DNA of 64,000 nucleotides from Zonotrichia leucophrys gambelii (taxonomy: Eukaryota; Chordata; Aves; Passeriformes; Passerellidae), in the NCBI RefSeq assembly GCF_028769735.1, contig NC_088171.1, positions 79,129,216 through 79,193,215 on the forward strand, given 5' to 3'. A program made the position numbers and the translations under genes. Under the pieces are notes generated by a model. It had not been told where the DNA came from, ran no database searches, and saw nothing but the letters and a program-made list of their open reading frames with translations. Numbering within the stretch: position 1 is the first letter of the stretch; each line of letters starts with the position of its first letter. Positions 1 through 11,999 of the stretch are shown piece by piece.

Positions 1-1972
1 TCCAGCAAAGTTAGCAGTGCATCCTAGAACAGCACAGAATAGTTTGAGACATGCAGGTTTTGTGTATTTCGCAACTGAATGTATAATGAATTGAAAAGTC
101 TAATTAACAGGGGTAATCCATTAGGTTTAAAATTCATCTGGACATGAGCAGCCTGGTCCAGTATCAAAGGTGGCCCTGCTTTGAATGGAGGGGGATTTAG
201 CAAGAAAACTGCCTGCAATCCCCTTACAACCTAAATTGTTCTCTGATTCAACCAGGAACCTAGAAAGGTCCCTTCATCTTAAAGGACTTAAGATTGCTTG
301 CCTTTTTTAGGCTTTTAGTTCAGGATTGGGAGACAGTGCCTAACAGGGGCCTACAATGTAGATGTGTGAGCAAAAATGTTGAGCTGCACAGATTCTTTTG
401 CTGATGACAAAAGTTTGGTATTGCAGAGCCAGCTTTGCAGTGCCCTCCCACCCTCTGGGAGCCCACAATGAGAGCAAAGCAAAAACAAGCTATTGTATCT
501 GCAGATAAAGTATTTGAGTACTGTACTGCACTTCTCCCATTAACTCTATAAGCAAAACTGCCTGGAAACAGCAAGCAATTGCACTTACTACATGCTCCTC
601 CCACCTCTCTTCATGTGCATCATTCAGCATTTAAAAGAAGCTACCCTTTCCCATAACTCCCCTTTGTAATCAAGGTAATGCAAAGTAAATACTTACATTT
701 ATCTAATAGAATGGCTTGGCCTGCCTGTAAATGAGAGCATATAAATCCCCTCTTAGGAATGGATGTAAAAATTGGAACAGCAGCTTTATCCATAATTCAT
801 TAAAAAACCCACAACAGAAATGCAAAGAAAAAATGCAGAACTGAAAAAGAATAAAAATTCATTAACTTTTAAGGAGACTAGTGCCTGGGTGGCAAGTAAG
901 GTATATGTGTACATGCAGAGAACAGCAGAGCCTAGAACTAAAGTTCATTGCTCAACTTTGTAGTTTGCTCTCCAAAGCAAATGTAACTCTGCTTTTGTGC
1001 CTATTATGATGAACAAAAAATCCCTCCTAAGCTATAATAAAACAATTGGAAGGCTACAGGCAATAAATTAACTGGTTACTTAGATCAACTGATTTTATCC
1101 AACAAGTTTGCAGGCACCACAAAACTGCAAAACCAAAATCTCGAAAAAAGTTAAAAATACCTATTTTTGTAGATGACATTTCCTTGCTTTTTACCATCAG
1201 CAAGTTTTTCACTTGGTTTAATGAAGTTATTTGCAATATCTTTGTATATTTTTAAAAAGCAAATGCACAGGATGCAAGGCTTAACTTGTGTTTCAAATGG
1301 CAGAAACAGCCCCCACTATCATGCAGGCAATCAAGCTCAAATCATGTCAGGTTTTGATCTTTCAGAACATTGCTCTGTCTGCTCCCTTATTTTAGATAAT
1401 TTGGGTTATTTTGTGGTGTTACTGCCTCTGCCTTAGTTTTGTGAAGCCAAACACCTGCGGAAGGTTTGTGATAAGAGACTTGAAGTTGGGATTGCAAGCA
1501 GTGTCAAAGCCCCCTGAGCTGTTTGACAGGGATTTTACCACCACAGGCCACAGAAATTCAAAGTGGACTTGGCTCTCTGTGGTGGAATGGCTGAAATGCA
1601 TTTCACGGGGTTTGGGCAGCACAGCTCAGCAGCATTCCCTTTGGGAAAGACTTGTTTCCCCTGCATGGGACAGAAAGCTTCTGAGTGTGCCTGAGGAGGA
1701 AGGAACACATGTGAGTGCAGAGGAGTGTGTGTGTGCATGTGGACAGACGGACAGGTGGCTGCAAGAGCTCAAGTGTCTTTTGCAAGCACCCTGCACTGTG
1801 TTACCCTGCAGGGACCATACTGGAGGGCCAAGAGAGAAGCCCTTCATTTGTTATCTTTAGTGAAAGCTTCTCTGGGCATCTTAGAAGATCCCAGTGACTG
1901 GAGAAACACAAACTTTGTAGCGCTAGGAGCACAGCAGAGAGCAAAGGTGGCTGCACCTTTTGCAGTGGAGAA

Positions 1973-2000
1973 GCCAGTGCCACACAGCCAGTGCCACACA
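1973..2000. repeat. 14-bp tandem duplication
   Basis: GCCAGTGCCACACA occurs twice in tandem. Short and without known role. Confidence 0.85.
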
Positions 2001-4352
2001 GCCCTCTCTCCAACTTTGCACCTTGAGCAGGGCCAGCCACAAGGTCAGTCTGGAAGGAAACTGCCAATGTTGAGCAGAACCTAAAGCAGCAGCCAAGAAC
2101 TGTTTTCTCTTCCCAGCAGGAAGCCATCATGGAGGAGAACCAAACCATGTAGCTCCCTGGGTAATTCCCAGGAGGTCTCAGTTCTGAGGCAGTTTCTGAG
2201 CGAAGATACCTTTGGCCACATCATGCAAGGTCAGACTGCACCACTTGTATGTAACATGATACCACAAGCACAGAGGGTTCTCCAATCTCAGAGAGGTGCT
2301 ATAAGGAAAACATTCACTAATGCTGGTGAAAGATGCTTGGGTACTACAGGGAACAGTGTCACAGAAATGCCTAAAAATACTGAATTCATCTTTGCGTGTT
2401 CTAATTGTGCCTTTGGGTTCTCTAAAATTGACTTGTTTTTAGTTTTATAGAAATACTTTTGGAATTGAGAGTGAGAAGTAGTGTCTGGAAGCAGTATCCT
2501 AAAAAAAGGCAACCCAAAATCAAATCAAACTCTTGATCAGGAAAGAGGGGAAAGGAAGTTTGGGAGCCTCATCTCTTCCCTGCCTGGCCCTCTGACCATG
2601 GATTATTCTGCAGGACAACATCTTGTTCTGTTCTCAGCAGGCTAACAGTGCTGAAAGAGGCAAAAGCAGTAGCTAGCCACACTTGGCCAAAGTTGCCCTG
2701 AGATTAGGGTCAGTTCTCTATCAACAAACTTCTGTAGAGAAAAGGCCCCATTTTTCAGTTTGTTCCTATAATTTGAAGGTAAATCTGAGAACTAGGCAAA
2801 TACATATTTCACCTGAGAGGTATCAGTGGGTTTTAATTTCTTTTAGAATATCTTTCAGCATCAACATCAGATTCTTTCTTAGGATAAAGCTGTCTTTATG
2901 AAAGCAGTGTGCCTAATAGCCATCCTCGACTACTTAAACAAGTCAATTTTGCAAGGACTGTAGCTGTCAAGCCAGAGCACTGTTTGGAACTACAGTACAG
3001 GGATCCTAGATTTTAAATGAAATGTTACCTCATGCATCATTTTCTATCATACTTGTAGAATTCCAGTTAGTTTATATCAAAATAAATGTTGCTTTCTGTA
3101 ATTTGTGCACATGCTAAAGCTGCTGGTATGTTTTTTTAATTACTGTTCTGCTTTGCTTTAAACATGTGGGTTTTCTTTAAGCAAAAATGAAGGTTAAAAC
3201 TTTGTACATTTTCAAAATGACTGCTAAGGTCAGAAGTATAAAAGTATATGTTGCATTAAAATTGAGTGCTGTTTATGTATTTAACATAGATGTACGTTTT
3301 TGCATTGTTAAAAAGAACGATCCATGCTTTCTTTGAGGGGGATCTGTGCTCCAATATTGTCTGATAGCTTTCATATTCTAATTACTTTAATTAAAGTTCT
3401 AACAGTTTGCATATGATTCATGATTCTGATTTCTTCTGTTTTATTAAATCTGATCATTTGACATGGTTTAAAATGCTCTTCTCATTTGGAACAAGAAAAA
3501 TGTACCTCCTGGTGAGAAATTAATCCAACACTCAAAATGTTTTTGAATTACAAGCATGATGCTGCCGACTGCAAGGTCTTAACTTGAAGTTAATGAAATC
3601 CAAAGGTATCCATAAAATGATGCAAGAAAAGCTCTTTATTTCTACAAAGCCTCCAAGTGTCGTTGATATGGAAATACCATGGTCACAATATTTTTTCCAT
3701 ACCAAATCAAATACTTTTGTCATTCCTGTTAAACAGACACTTAGTATTTAAAGGAAGAGCATTATTCTCATCAGGCCAAGGCAAACTCAAGTGTCAGGAG
3801 AAGATTCATTTGGTGACCATTTGGCTGGTCACCAAAGCTATCCTTATGAAGTTGCAAAAGCATTCTTAATCAAAAATGTTTATTTATTTTGATCACATTC
3901 CTTAAGTGTTCCCAAATGACCAAATGTGAGTCACTCAGAGCCAGTGAGAAGACTGGCTTTTAGTGTTTTGACACTTGAACAACCACTGGTTTTAAAATTA
4001 TCCTGGAGAGGTACCATGGTAAGAATCCCTGGGATCCTGGTGCTACAGCTCTCCTCACACTGGCCCACGGCAGATCCAGCCTTAGGGTTTCCTGCACATT
4101 GTCAGCCCCTCAGTTCCTGCCTGTTTCTTCTTGTCTCCTCCCTTTGGGGCTCCATGACCACCCTGTCATGTCCCTGGCATCTCTGAAGGGCTGGGAAACA
4201 GCTCTGTTTCTCCTGGACCTCCGTGCAGGGCTGTCCAGGGGACATTCAGAGGGCCTTGACCTAGCTCTCACCAGCTATGTCCAGCTCCCCCTTCCCGCTC
4301 TCCAGCCATGCCTGCAAAGAGGATTGCCTTATGTCTAGTCACATTCCTGTCT

Positions 4353-4416
4353 GATCCCAGGAGGGCTGAGCAGGGCAGAGGACAGATCCCAGGAGGGCTG
4401 AGCAGGGCAGAGGACA
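4353..4416. repeat. 32-bp perfect tandem duplication
   Basis: The unit starting GATCCCAGGAGGGCTGAGCA and ending CAGAGGACA occurs twice with no difference (4353-4384, 4385-4416). Perfect identity suggests a recent duplication. Confidence 0.92.
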
Positions 4417-6383
4417 CAATCAGGGTACCCACCCCAGCAAATGATCAGTCTCTGCCCCACTCCCAGGCACGGCTCACCGGCTGCTGGCACGGCTGTCCCA
4501 CACACAGAGCGGTCCCTGACCTTCCTGAGCTCTCCCTGCCCAGAGCACTGCTCCTGCAGGAGGCCATGCTAAAAAATAAATAGGAAAAGAAAAGGGAGCT
4601 TGGGTAAGGCTCAGGAAAAGATAGTGCCCTTGTGCTGCTCATGAGGCCAGGCCAAGGGAGCAAACATCCCATGGCTCGGAAGGCCAGAGCCTGTTAGGAA
4701 CAGGTTTGAGAATTGCTGCCGCACTGCTTCTTCTTGAGCAGACTAAGCAGGGCCAAACAGCACAAACAGAGTCACATGGAGGCCAGTCTGACCTTTCTCA
4801 AATGAAGCTTTCTTTTTCAGGGACTTTGTAGGCTTTATTTCACTCTTCCCAACAAAGCTAGGGCCTGATCTGAAGCAGGGAAAAAGTAAGATATGCATTA
4901 TGATAGCAAATAGCATTATTGCTTCATATTCTTAGCTTGTAGTCTTGAAAGTCTCCTCACACCCATCAGCAGCCCCTCCTCTGACCTCCATCAGTAATGA
5001 TGACAATTAGCTCTTCCATTAACGATGTATATTGAAATATAGTCCATTTTGTTCCCCCCAAGGGCCTGCACAGACCTCAGATGAGAAGGTGCCCAACTCC
5101 AGACAGAAACCCTCCCACTTGTGGATGGTTCTGCACAGCATTTACTTTTGTGTTCAAAAATCAGTGGCAAGGTGGCAGAATGCAGCTCTGCTGTAGATCT
5201 ACAGCATCTGTGCGGCTGGGGGAAGACCTGCCCTGTGCCAAGGAAAAGGCTTCTCAGCACAGACAGGTGAAGTGCTGACACTAACAGAGGTGCGGCACTA
5301 AGGGAGCAGAAGCCTCACCACTGCCTGTAAGTGACACTTCTGAATGAGGATGTGTTGGACGACCACAGCAAACACTCTCCCAGTCCCTGCAATGTACATG
5401 GAGAGCCACAGGGAGGAAAACCAAAGCCTGAGTGCCGCTTGACAGCCCAGGAGAAAGCCAAGCAGCAGTTATCAGCTCTCTACACTGGCTGTCCTGCAGA
5501 AATGGGCCTCCTTCCTCTAGGTGACATAAAAACTGTGTCTTGTGAGCAGACATTTTCCTGGCAGCTGGAGCCAGTGCTCCCAAACTTACAGCCAGAATGG
5601 ATTGCTCTGTGCTGAGCCCACCTGCCATACACAGGTGGTAAATTCCCACATCCTCCAGTGCAGCATTTCTTCAAAGAACCAGAGGTTTTGGTGCCAAGAA
5701 CCACCGATGATGACAGTCCCAGCAGTGCAACACCTTCTCTTCTTCCTCCTCAAAGGAAACTTCACACCCTTATTTCCTTTGAATTTTCCATGTTGTTGTT
5801 ATGGAAAACAACATATTTCTGGGAAGGCAGACGCACCAGAATGAGCATCCATGGGATGGGGTGTTGGGGGATTATATTGATACCTGGACCTTTCATACCT
5901 CATGCCTTACAAACAAGGTGATAATTGAAGCTATCACAGATTTGCTTTAAACATCCCTAAGCACTGCTCCAGTTAATTTTTCCTTTTCCTTTTTTTTAAT
6001 ACCTTCTAGATGCACTATTTTGTGTAATTAAAAGAGGTTTTATGTTTGCAATATATGTTTGATGAGACAAAATCCAGAACATCTGAGCAAAGGGAGCTCT
6101 AAAGAGGGCTCCTCTGTAAATGAACTCTGTGGAAGAACTTGGCTGTCTAAAAGCAATGTTAATATTAGATACTAAAAGCTAGTACACAAGAGTCATGTGC
6201 CATCCCCTGGGGTAATATCTGCAGGAGGTGCAGGAGGCCAGTGATGCTCTGAGTGGGTGTTTGCCTGGGAGGATCTTAGGGAGCCTGAATGGAAGATGAG
6301 AGTCTGAGGCTCACAGGAGACAGCTTGTCCTACCACTGTGCAAGTATTATTTAAACAAGGGAAATAAACTGTTAATGCAGCCA

Positions 6384-6758
6384 TGATATTTTCTGAAAAA
6401 TCCTTTCCTTAGGATTTTTTTCTCCTGAGAAGCTGAGAGGCCTCAGAAACAAAATATAACAATGGTTATCTGCTGCTGTGGAATGCAACAGGTGCATCTG
6501 TGACTGGTCTCATGTGGTTGTTCCTAATTAATGGCCAATCACAGTCCAGCTGTCCAGACTGTCTCAGTCAGTCACAAGCCTTTTTTAATCATTCTTTTTC
6601 TATTCTTAGCTAGCCTTCTGATGAAATCCTTTCTTCTATTCTTTTAGTATAGTTTTAATATAATATATATCATAAAATAATAAATCAAGCTTTCTGAAAC
6701 ATGGAGTCAACATTCTTGTCTCTTCCCTCATCCTAAGACCCCTGTGAACACCATCACA
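6384..6758 (+). mobile_element. solo LTR of a passerine endogenous retrovirus
   Basis: About 375 bp starting TGATATTTTCTG and ending CACCATCACA match, from memory, a common LTR family of songbird genomes. Visible parts are the purine-rich start, the stretch around 'ggccaatcacagtccagctg' near 6533, an AT-rich TATA-like zone at 6646-6672 and an AATAAA at 6679-6684. No gag, pol or env remnant adjoins it on either side, so it is a solo LTR. A clear target-site duplication could not be found. It is the best lineage marker in the window. Exact subfamily is not determined. Confidence 0.75.
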
Positions 6759-9700
6759 TATTAACTCAGAGAAATTTGGTGAAATTTGGTTTAGTTGTAA
6801 ATCCTCCCTTTTGTCTGTGTTTTCAACCCAATTAGCCAAGCAGTTCAACAATGACCCCTGAGAAGAAATTTTATTGGCTCTTCTGTCTCCCTTTTGAATA
6901 CGAACTCAAAAGACATGCTCAGGTGAGAGAACTGCTGCTTGCTGGCTTCCTGAAAGGAGCACAATCCTCCAGAATGCAAGGGCACTCATGTTGCAGTTCA
7001 CTGGCACAGACGCTGAAGTTTGGCAGCAAGAGATGAACCTGCCTAGGAGGGGCAAGAAGCAGAGTCTCACCCAAGCTCTTACTTTCAGCTCTGCAGAACC
7101 ACTCCTTGAGCAAAACACCAGGTCTTCTGTATAAAACAAAGGCCAAAATGTTATGAAATACTGAAAAAAATAATATTCAAAGTAGAGGCCCTTGAAAGAG
7201 TTTGAGTGAAATGGACACATTTTGCAGGTTTATGCCTCATCCTGTACATTCTCTTTGCTCAATACAATTTATTATTTCTCTTACCCTTTACACAAAAGCA
7301 AAAACATTCTTATGATACAAAAGACACTCATAAGCAGTAATTCAACAGTAATAGTTCAGCAACTGGTCCATCTGTAAATATAGCCTATTCAGTTTTACAC
7401 TGAGTATATCTTTCACCTAGAAATAATTATCATCTCATTAACAGCAGTACAGGCAATAATATTCTGTTTTTGAAGGTACTTTAAATCTTTGTAAGTATCT
7501 CAGCTACAACTGGTTTTTTTTCCCTTTATAATAAGGACAGTAAAAGTAAGTTATGCTTTGTGCACCTTCAGCTGCAGTTGGAAACTAACAGGTTTCTACA
7601 TCTTAAAAGTTATTTGATTCACTCTTGGATAATGTGAGAATCCAACCCACCGTTTCTCACCATACATTATTTTTGACACTATGAAGCCTCATGTTTGTGA
7701 AGCAGGAGTAGGTTATCCCAGAACCTACTGCTCAGGATTCACTATCACAGAGTGATTCTGACTGTGAAGACTCACATGCCTCAATACATCACATGAAGGT
7801 TTGGATTAATGCATTAAAAAAAAACAGATACCCAGCAGCCAAAGAGAGGGCTTGCTACAAATTTCAACTCCTACTAGCAGATTCTTATTCTAAGTGTAAA
7901 ACAGATGAACTACTTGATATTCAGAAAGCTAAAAATGTAAAGGCACGAAAAATCTCAAGTTTCTTATCACTTCATTTCACAGTGTTCCACGTCTTCAAAA
8001 TGTCTTTCACCTATCTATGCACTAAGAACTTCAACTTACACATCCTGTCATACAAGTCTCTCAGGCTGATGCTGCTAAACCCGGGTCTTTTGAGATCCCT
8101 GGATCCCAAGGCAAAGATCAGTAGATCACTAGGTGATCTAGGTGTGGCAAAGCATTTTGGCCACACCGTACTTCCTCAGCACGGTCGGTGTTTGTGTGTC
8201 GGCCCCGCGCTCGGCATTTGCGGGAGCACCACGGTGAAGTGACAAGCCAGCAGAAGCCCTGGCTGCTGCAAGGAAAGCAAGGAAGGGCTGCGGGTGCCCC
8301 CAGCTGGGCTGTCCCCTGGCCTGCAGGGACACCTGGTGACAGACCGGAGGGGAGCGTAGGCTGGCTTTTCTTTCTCTGTTGTTTTTCTTTTCTTTTTTTT
8401 TTTCTTTTAAATCTAAGATTTATGAGATCTAAGATGTATGAGACACAAGGGCACCATACATCTTAGATTATGTAACAGGGCAGTGTCTGAATTCTGTCCC
8501 ACCCCAAGAAGCCACAAGCGATTGCAGAAGTATTTGATTCTAGAAAGGTAAGAGAGATGGGGAGGGAGGAAAGTACCCACTGTGTTCAGCCTGTATAAAA
8601 ACATAATTTCAATAAGATGAAGGTTTGGGATGCTTTCAATTAAAAAAATTGGTTTTTTCAGACTGAAACCCTGACACTGAAGAGCACATGTAGAGGCCAC
8701 CTACTACAGCCCCTGCAACCCTGACTGCTGCAACAGCCCAAAGGAAATGTATCCTGTCAAAGACCTTGCAGCCAGGTGTCTAAAAACACCACCCCAAACC
8801 CTATAATTCCAAAAAGGGGCAAATTGGGCAAACTTTCCCCTAGAGGAGACAGCTGGTGATCACATTTAGTGTGCCCCTCCTTCCTCAGCCCACCAAAGTA
8901 TCCTCCCAACAGCCCTGATAAACCAATCTTTAGTCAGTACTGACCAGTTCTTCAATGGCTCAGTACATTTCAGGGTAGCATTTGTGCCATCGCAATGACT
9001 TACACTGGAGTTGTGAACAGCAATAAGAGAATTTCATCACCACCCAGGCAGAAATGAGTGCTCTGGAGAAAGGTGACTAGAGAGATGCCTTCTTTGGGAG
9101 GTTTCTACCATGCTGAATGCGATGCTTCACTTTCAGCTCTGTGGAATTAATAACATTTCTTTTCCATTTCTGAGAGACTGACGTTCTCCTCAAGAAATTC
9201 ATAAATGGACATATTCTTTGAATGTGTCTGGCTTGGAGCACATTAGTCGATGTCATAGCACAAATATTCACTGCAGCCAGCTTGAGAACACGGCTCCTGT
9301 CATCTTCCAGCATTAAGCAAAAAAGGGAGCATTCACAAAGAACATTTGGCCACCTTCAGACATTCTTGGTCCTGTCCTGCCAACTAGCATAGTGGGAAAA
9401 CAAATGGCAATTATGTCCAGAAGAAAACAAGATGCAGGAGCTGCACAACCGACACTATTTATACCCCAGGGACACAAGATGCCAAGTTGAGCCCTGCACT
9501 CCATACACAGTGCAAGAGCTCCCTCTCCCCCCTTCCTTCACATTTACACAATTCCCTGACCCCATCCACCATCCAGGTGAGACAGGAGCTCCCACACTGC
9601 TCTCCAGCCTCCTTCACTAGCTCCGGACGAGAGGGCTGTCACTGTCACACAGAAATGCACTTGGCAAGAGATGGCCAAGCTTGGGCTCAGCTGTCTGAAT

Positions 9701-11600
9701 AAAGGCTCAGTCCTGAACCAAACACACCAGGTCTTGGGCAGCTCCCACAGGACACCACCCTGAGGCTTCTCCGAGCCTCACCCAGCCTCAGCTTGGATAG
9801 ATTGCCTGCTCCAGCATCAGGCACACTTTATAACTTACTAGGAAACAGGATAAAGGCAAAATAAAAGCTTGGTGGAGGCGGGAGTTTTTAGCAAAAGCCA
9901 CATTACTTAAGCCCCTTATGCCCAGTCCCACCTTTCCAGTTCAAGATACGAGACAATTATGTGCATTATTTCCAGCCCTAATAATGGTTACAAACTCAGC
10001 CCCTAAAAAGCCTCTGCTTTCAAGGTTTTTGTTATGCATTCATAACCACTACTCTACACGTGTGACAATATCTTTTCAAAGAGGTGTTAAATCTCAAGAA
10101 TATACCACAATTCAATAATTTCAGCTAATTAACTCATAACTACAACTTTTCTGTCAGAGTTATGAGTTGCAAAAGTTAATTTATTTTTCCTCCTCTTCAG
10201 CTTTTCTTGGATAACATCAATTCAGGGAATTACTTGGTTTTGCTGCCTGTGTGCAAGCAGCCAATAATTACTTCTTTTACACAGGTTACTATACTTCACA
10301 CCTTTCATGAACAAACTAACTTCAACGTGGATTACAAAAATTGAAACATTAAAAATTTAAAGTATAGGCCATAAAACAAGAAACAAAATGCTGCCAGATG
10401 AGTTTAAGTTTTTTATTCCCTTGTAGCTCCCAGAAATTTTCAGTAACAAACAAATGGATTTAGAAGGCAACGAAAACATGACATATATAACAGAGTACAT
10501 GATAGGCCTCATTAATGTGTTTAAAACACATTCTAGAACTTTTCTTAGAACAGAACTTTCAGAAAACATTTTCATTGTGTATATTACCTTCCACAATAAT
10601 AGTTAACAAATTAATTTCAATTAGAACAGAAGAATTTTGCACGTCACTTTGTCCAAAATATTCAAATGAGAAGTTTTTATAACCTTACCCCATTTACAAA
10701 TGAAGGCATTCTAAGGGACGTGTGTATGACCAGCATTTTGGTTAAATCAGTTTTCACTCTCTTGTTCCAAAAGTCATCTGTAGGACATACTTCTACTTGA
10801 ACCTAAAAGCTGAATGCTTCATTATTTAATTATTTTTAAAGATTTGTCAGCACTCCCAGCATCTGATACATTCTGTATTCTTTCAGTTTTCAAGCATAAT
10901 GAATAACTAAGCAGAAACAACCTCTGATATATCCACTCTTGGGAGGAATAAGCTGCACCAAAAGTTTATTTCCATCTACTGAACTCCCTGGACAAATTAA
11001 AATCCTCATGTTCTCTAGAGCAGCTGCCTGAGAGGATTAACAGTACAGGAACAATAACACGAACAGACATGGAAGTTAACAGGCATGTGTCTCCCTTGTA
11101 TCACCTGTCATAACTGAAATGGGAATTCTGTGTACTCTTTGACTTTGTGACTATCAAACAACTTTTATACTCCCTTATCACTTTTGCCATGTTCCTCTCC
11201 ATGGGTTGAAAGGGGAAGAGCATTTTCAGTGTAACAAACACCTAAATAAGAGACACTTATGTAGGAAAAAACAACCCAAAGCATTAGAAGACTTAAATAA
11301 CATCTCTCTTATAGCATAAACCATGGCAGGCATTAAATTCCAACTGCAAAACAACTGTATTACTTCCCGAGACCCAATTTTATATAAATGGCTTCTAAGC
11401 ACTATTACAAAGATTTGCCAAGACACTGCCACCTTACTTTCCCAGAAATTTCAATTGTCATTATTTTGGGGAGCAAAAAGTTAGCTCATGTCTTACCACA
11501 GAGCCTCATGACAGAAATAACATGGATAAATGTATCATTTTGGCAATTCTATTCAGAGTAAGTCCTTCAAGAAAAAAGGACTGCAGAAGCTTCCATTTCT
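6759..11600. other. flank between LTR and OTULIN, no supported gene
   Basis: No exon with convincing splice signals and no RNA gene was seen. There is a GC-rich patch at about 8180-8340, two hairpins (8122-8140 and 8427-8468), and AT-rich sequence from 10.1 to 11.6 kb that probably includes the OTULIN 3' UTR on the minus strand. Confidence 0.5.
8427..8468. repeat. perfect 14-bp inverted repeat, 14-nt loop
   Basis: The arm ATCTAAGATGTATG (8427-8440) is the exact reverse complement of CATACATCTTAGAT (8455-8468). A related direct copy, ATCTAAGATTTATGA, precedes the left arm at 8411. Confidence 0.9.
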
Positions 11601-11665
11601 TTTTGATGGAAAAGAAAGCCATGCTTGCCAAACTTTTACTATTTAAGATAGTACCTATTTGATAC

Positions 11666-11671
11666 TTTATT
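11666..11671 (-). terminator. candidate OTULIN polyadenylation signal
   Basis: On the minus strand this reads AATAAA, 134-139 nt beyond the OTULIN stop. Other AATAAA hexamers lie further along the same strand, for example near 10966-10972, 10411-10416 and 10180-10185, and human OTULIN has a long 3' UTR, so the main site could be any of these. No cDNA evidence is available here. Confidence 0.25.
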
Positions 11672-11804
11672 TCAGATGTCAACTTCCAAAACACAGATTT
11701 CAAGTTGTTGATTTAATCACATGGATTTTGTCATTGTCCTGTTTCAAAGTAGCATGGGAAACCTCCATAAGCAGCACAAGTTTGTCTGCCAAACAATCAC
11801 CCAT

Positions 11805-11999
11805 TCACAGCATCGTCTCTTGGCACATTCTGACTGGAATATTATAGTGTCTGTCATCTTCAGTTATGAGAGTCACCACAGGCCAGTCCTCCTCCGGGTC
11901 ATTGGGGTAAAGTGTGACGAACTCATCAGTGCTGTGCTTATAGAGGCGGTACACTCGGATGGTGTACTGCAGGGCATAAGCAAGGAGAAACATCTCCAC
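11805..11999 (-). CDS. OTULIN: OTULIN coding exon 9 (catalytic His/Asn, stop)
   Basis: The last coding exon gives 64 residues, [20 protein letters not shown] and on to the stop, after the acceptor AATGTAG|GTGGAG. It carries [10 protein letters not shown] with the catalytic His454 and Asn456, and ends in CQETML. The tail fits a class I PDZ ligand (Thr at -2, Leu at 0, Glu at -3), like the human ETSL tail that binds SNX27. The 3' UTR runs leftwards from 11804. Confidence 0.97.
   Translation of the reverse strand: MEMFLLAYALQYTIRVYRLYKHSTDEFVTLYPNDPEEDWPVVTLITEDDRHYNIPVRMCQETML

Larger units (their letters stand above)
1..6383. other. left flank, no supported gene
   Basis: AT-rich, single-copy-looking sequence with short open frames only. 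A 14-bp unit is tandemly repeated at 1973-2000 and a 32-bp unit at 4353-4416. An AATAAA on the + strand at 3081-3086, followed by a T/G-rich stretch, could end the 3' UTR of a + strand gene; by synteny ANKH would be expected there, convergent with OTULIN, but no ANKH coding exon is visible. Confidence 0.5.

Noticed and set aside
7793..8242. 149-codon + strand frame
   Set aside because: Composition is not coding-like, there is no similarity I can recognise, and it crosses a palindrome and a GC shift.
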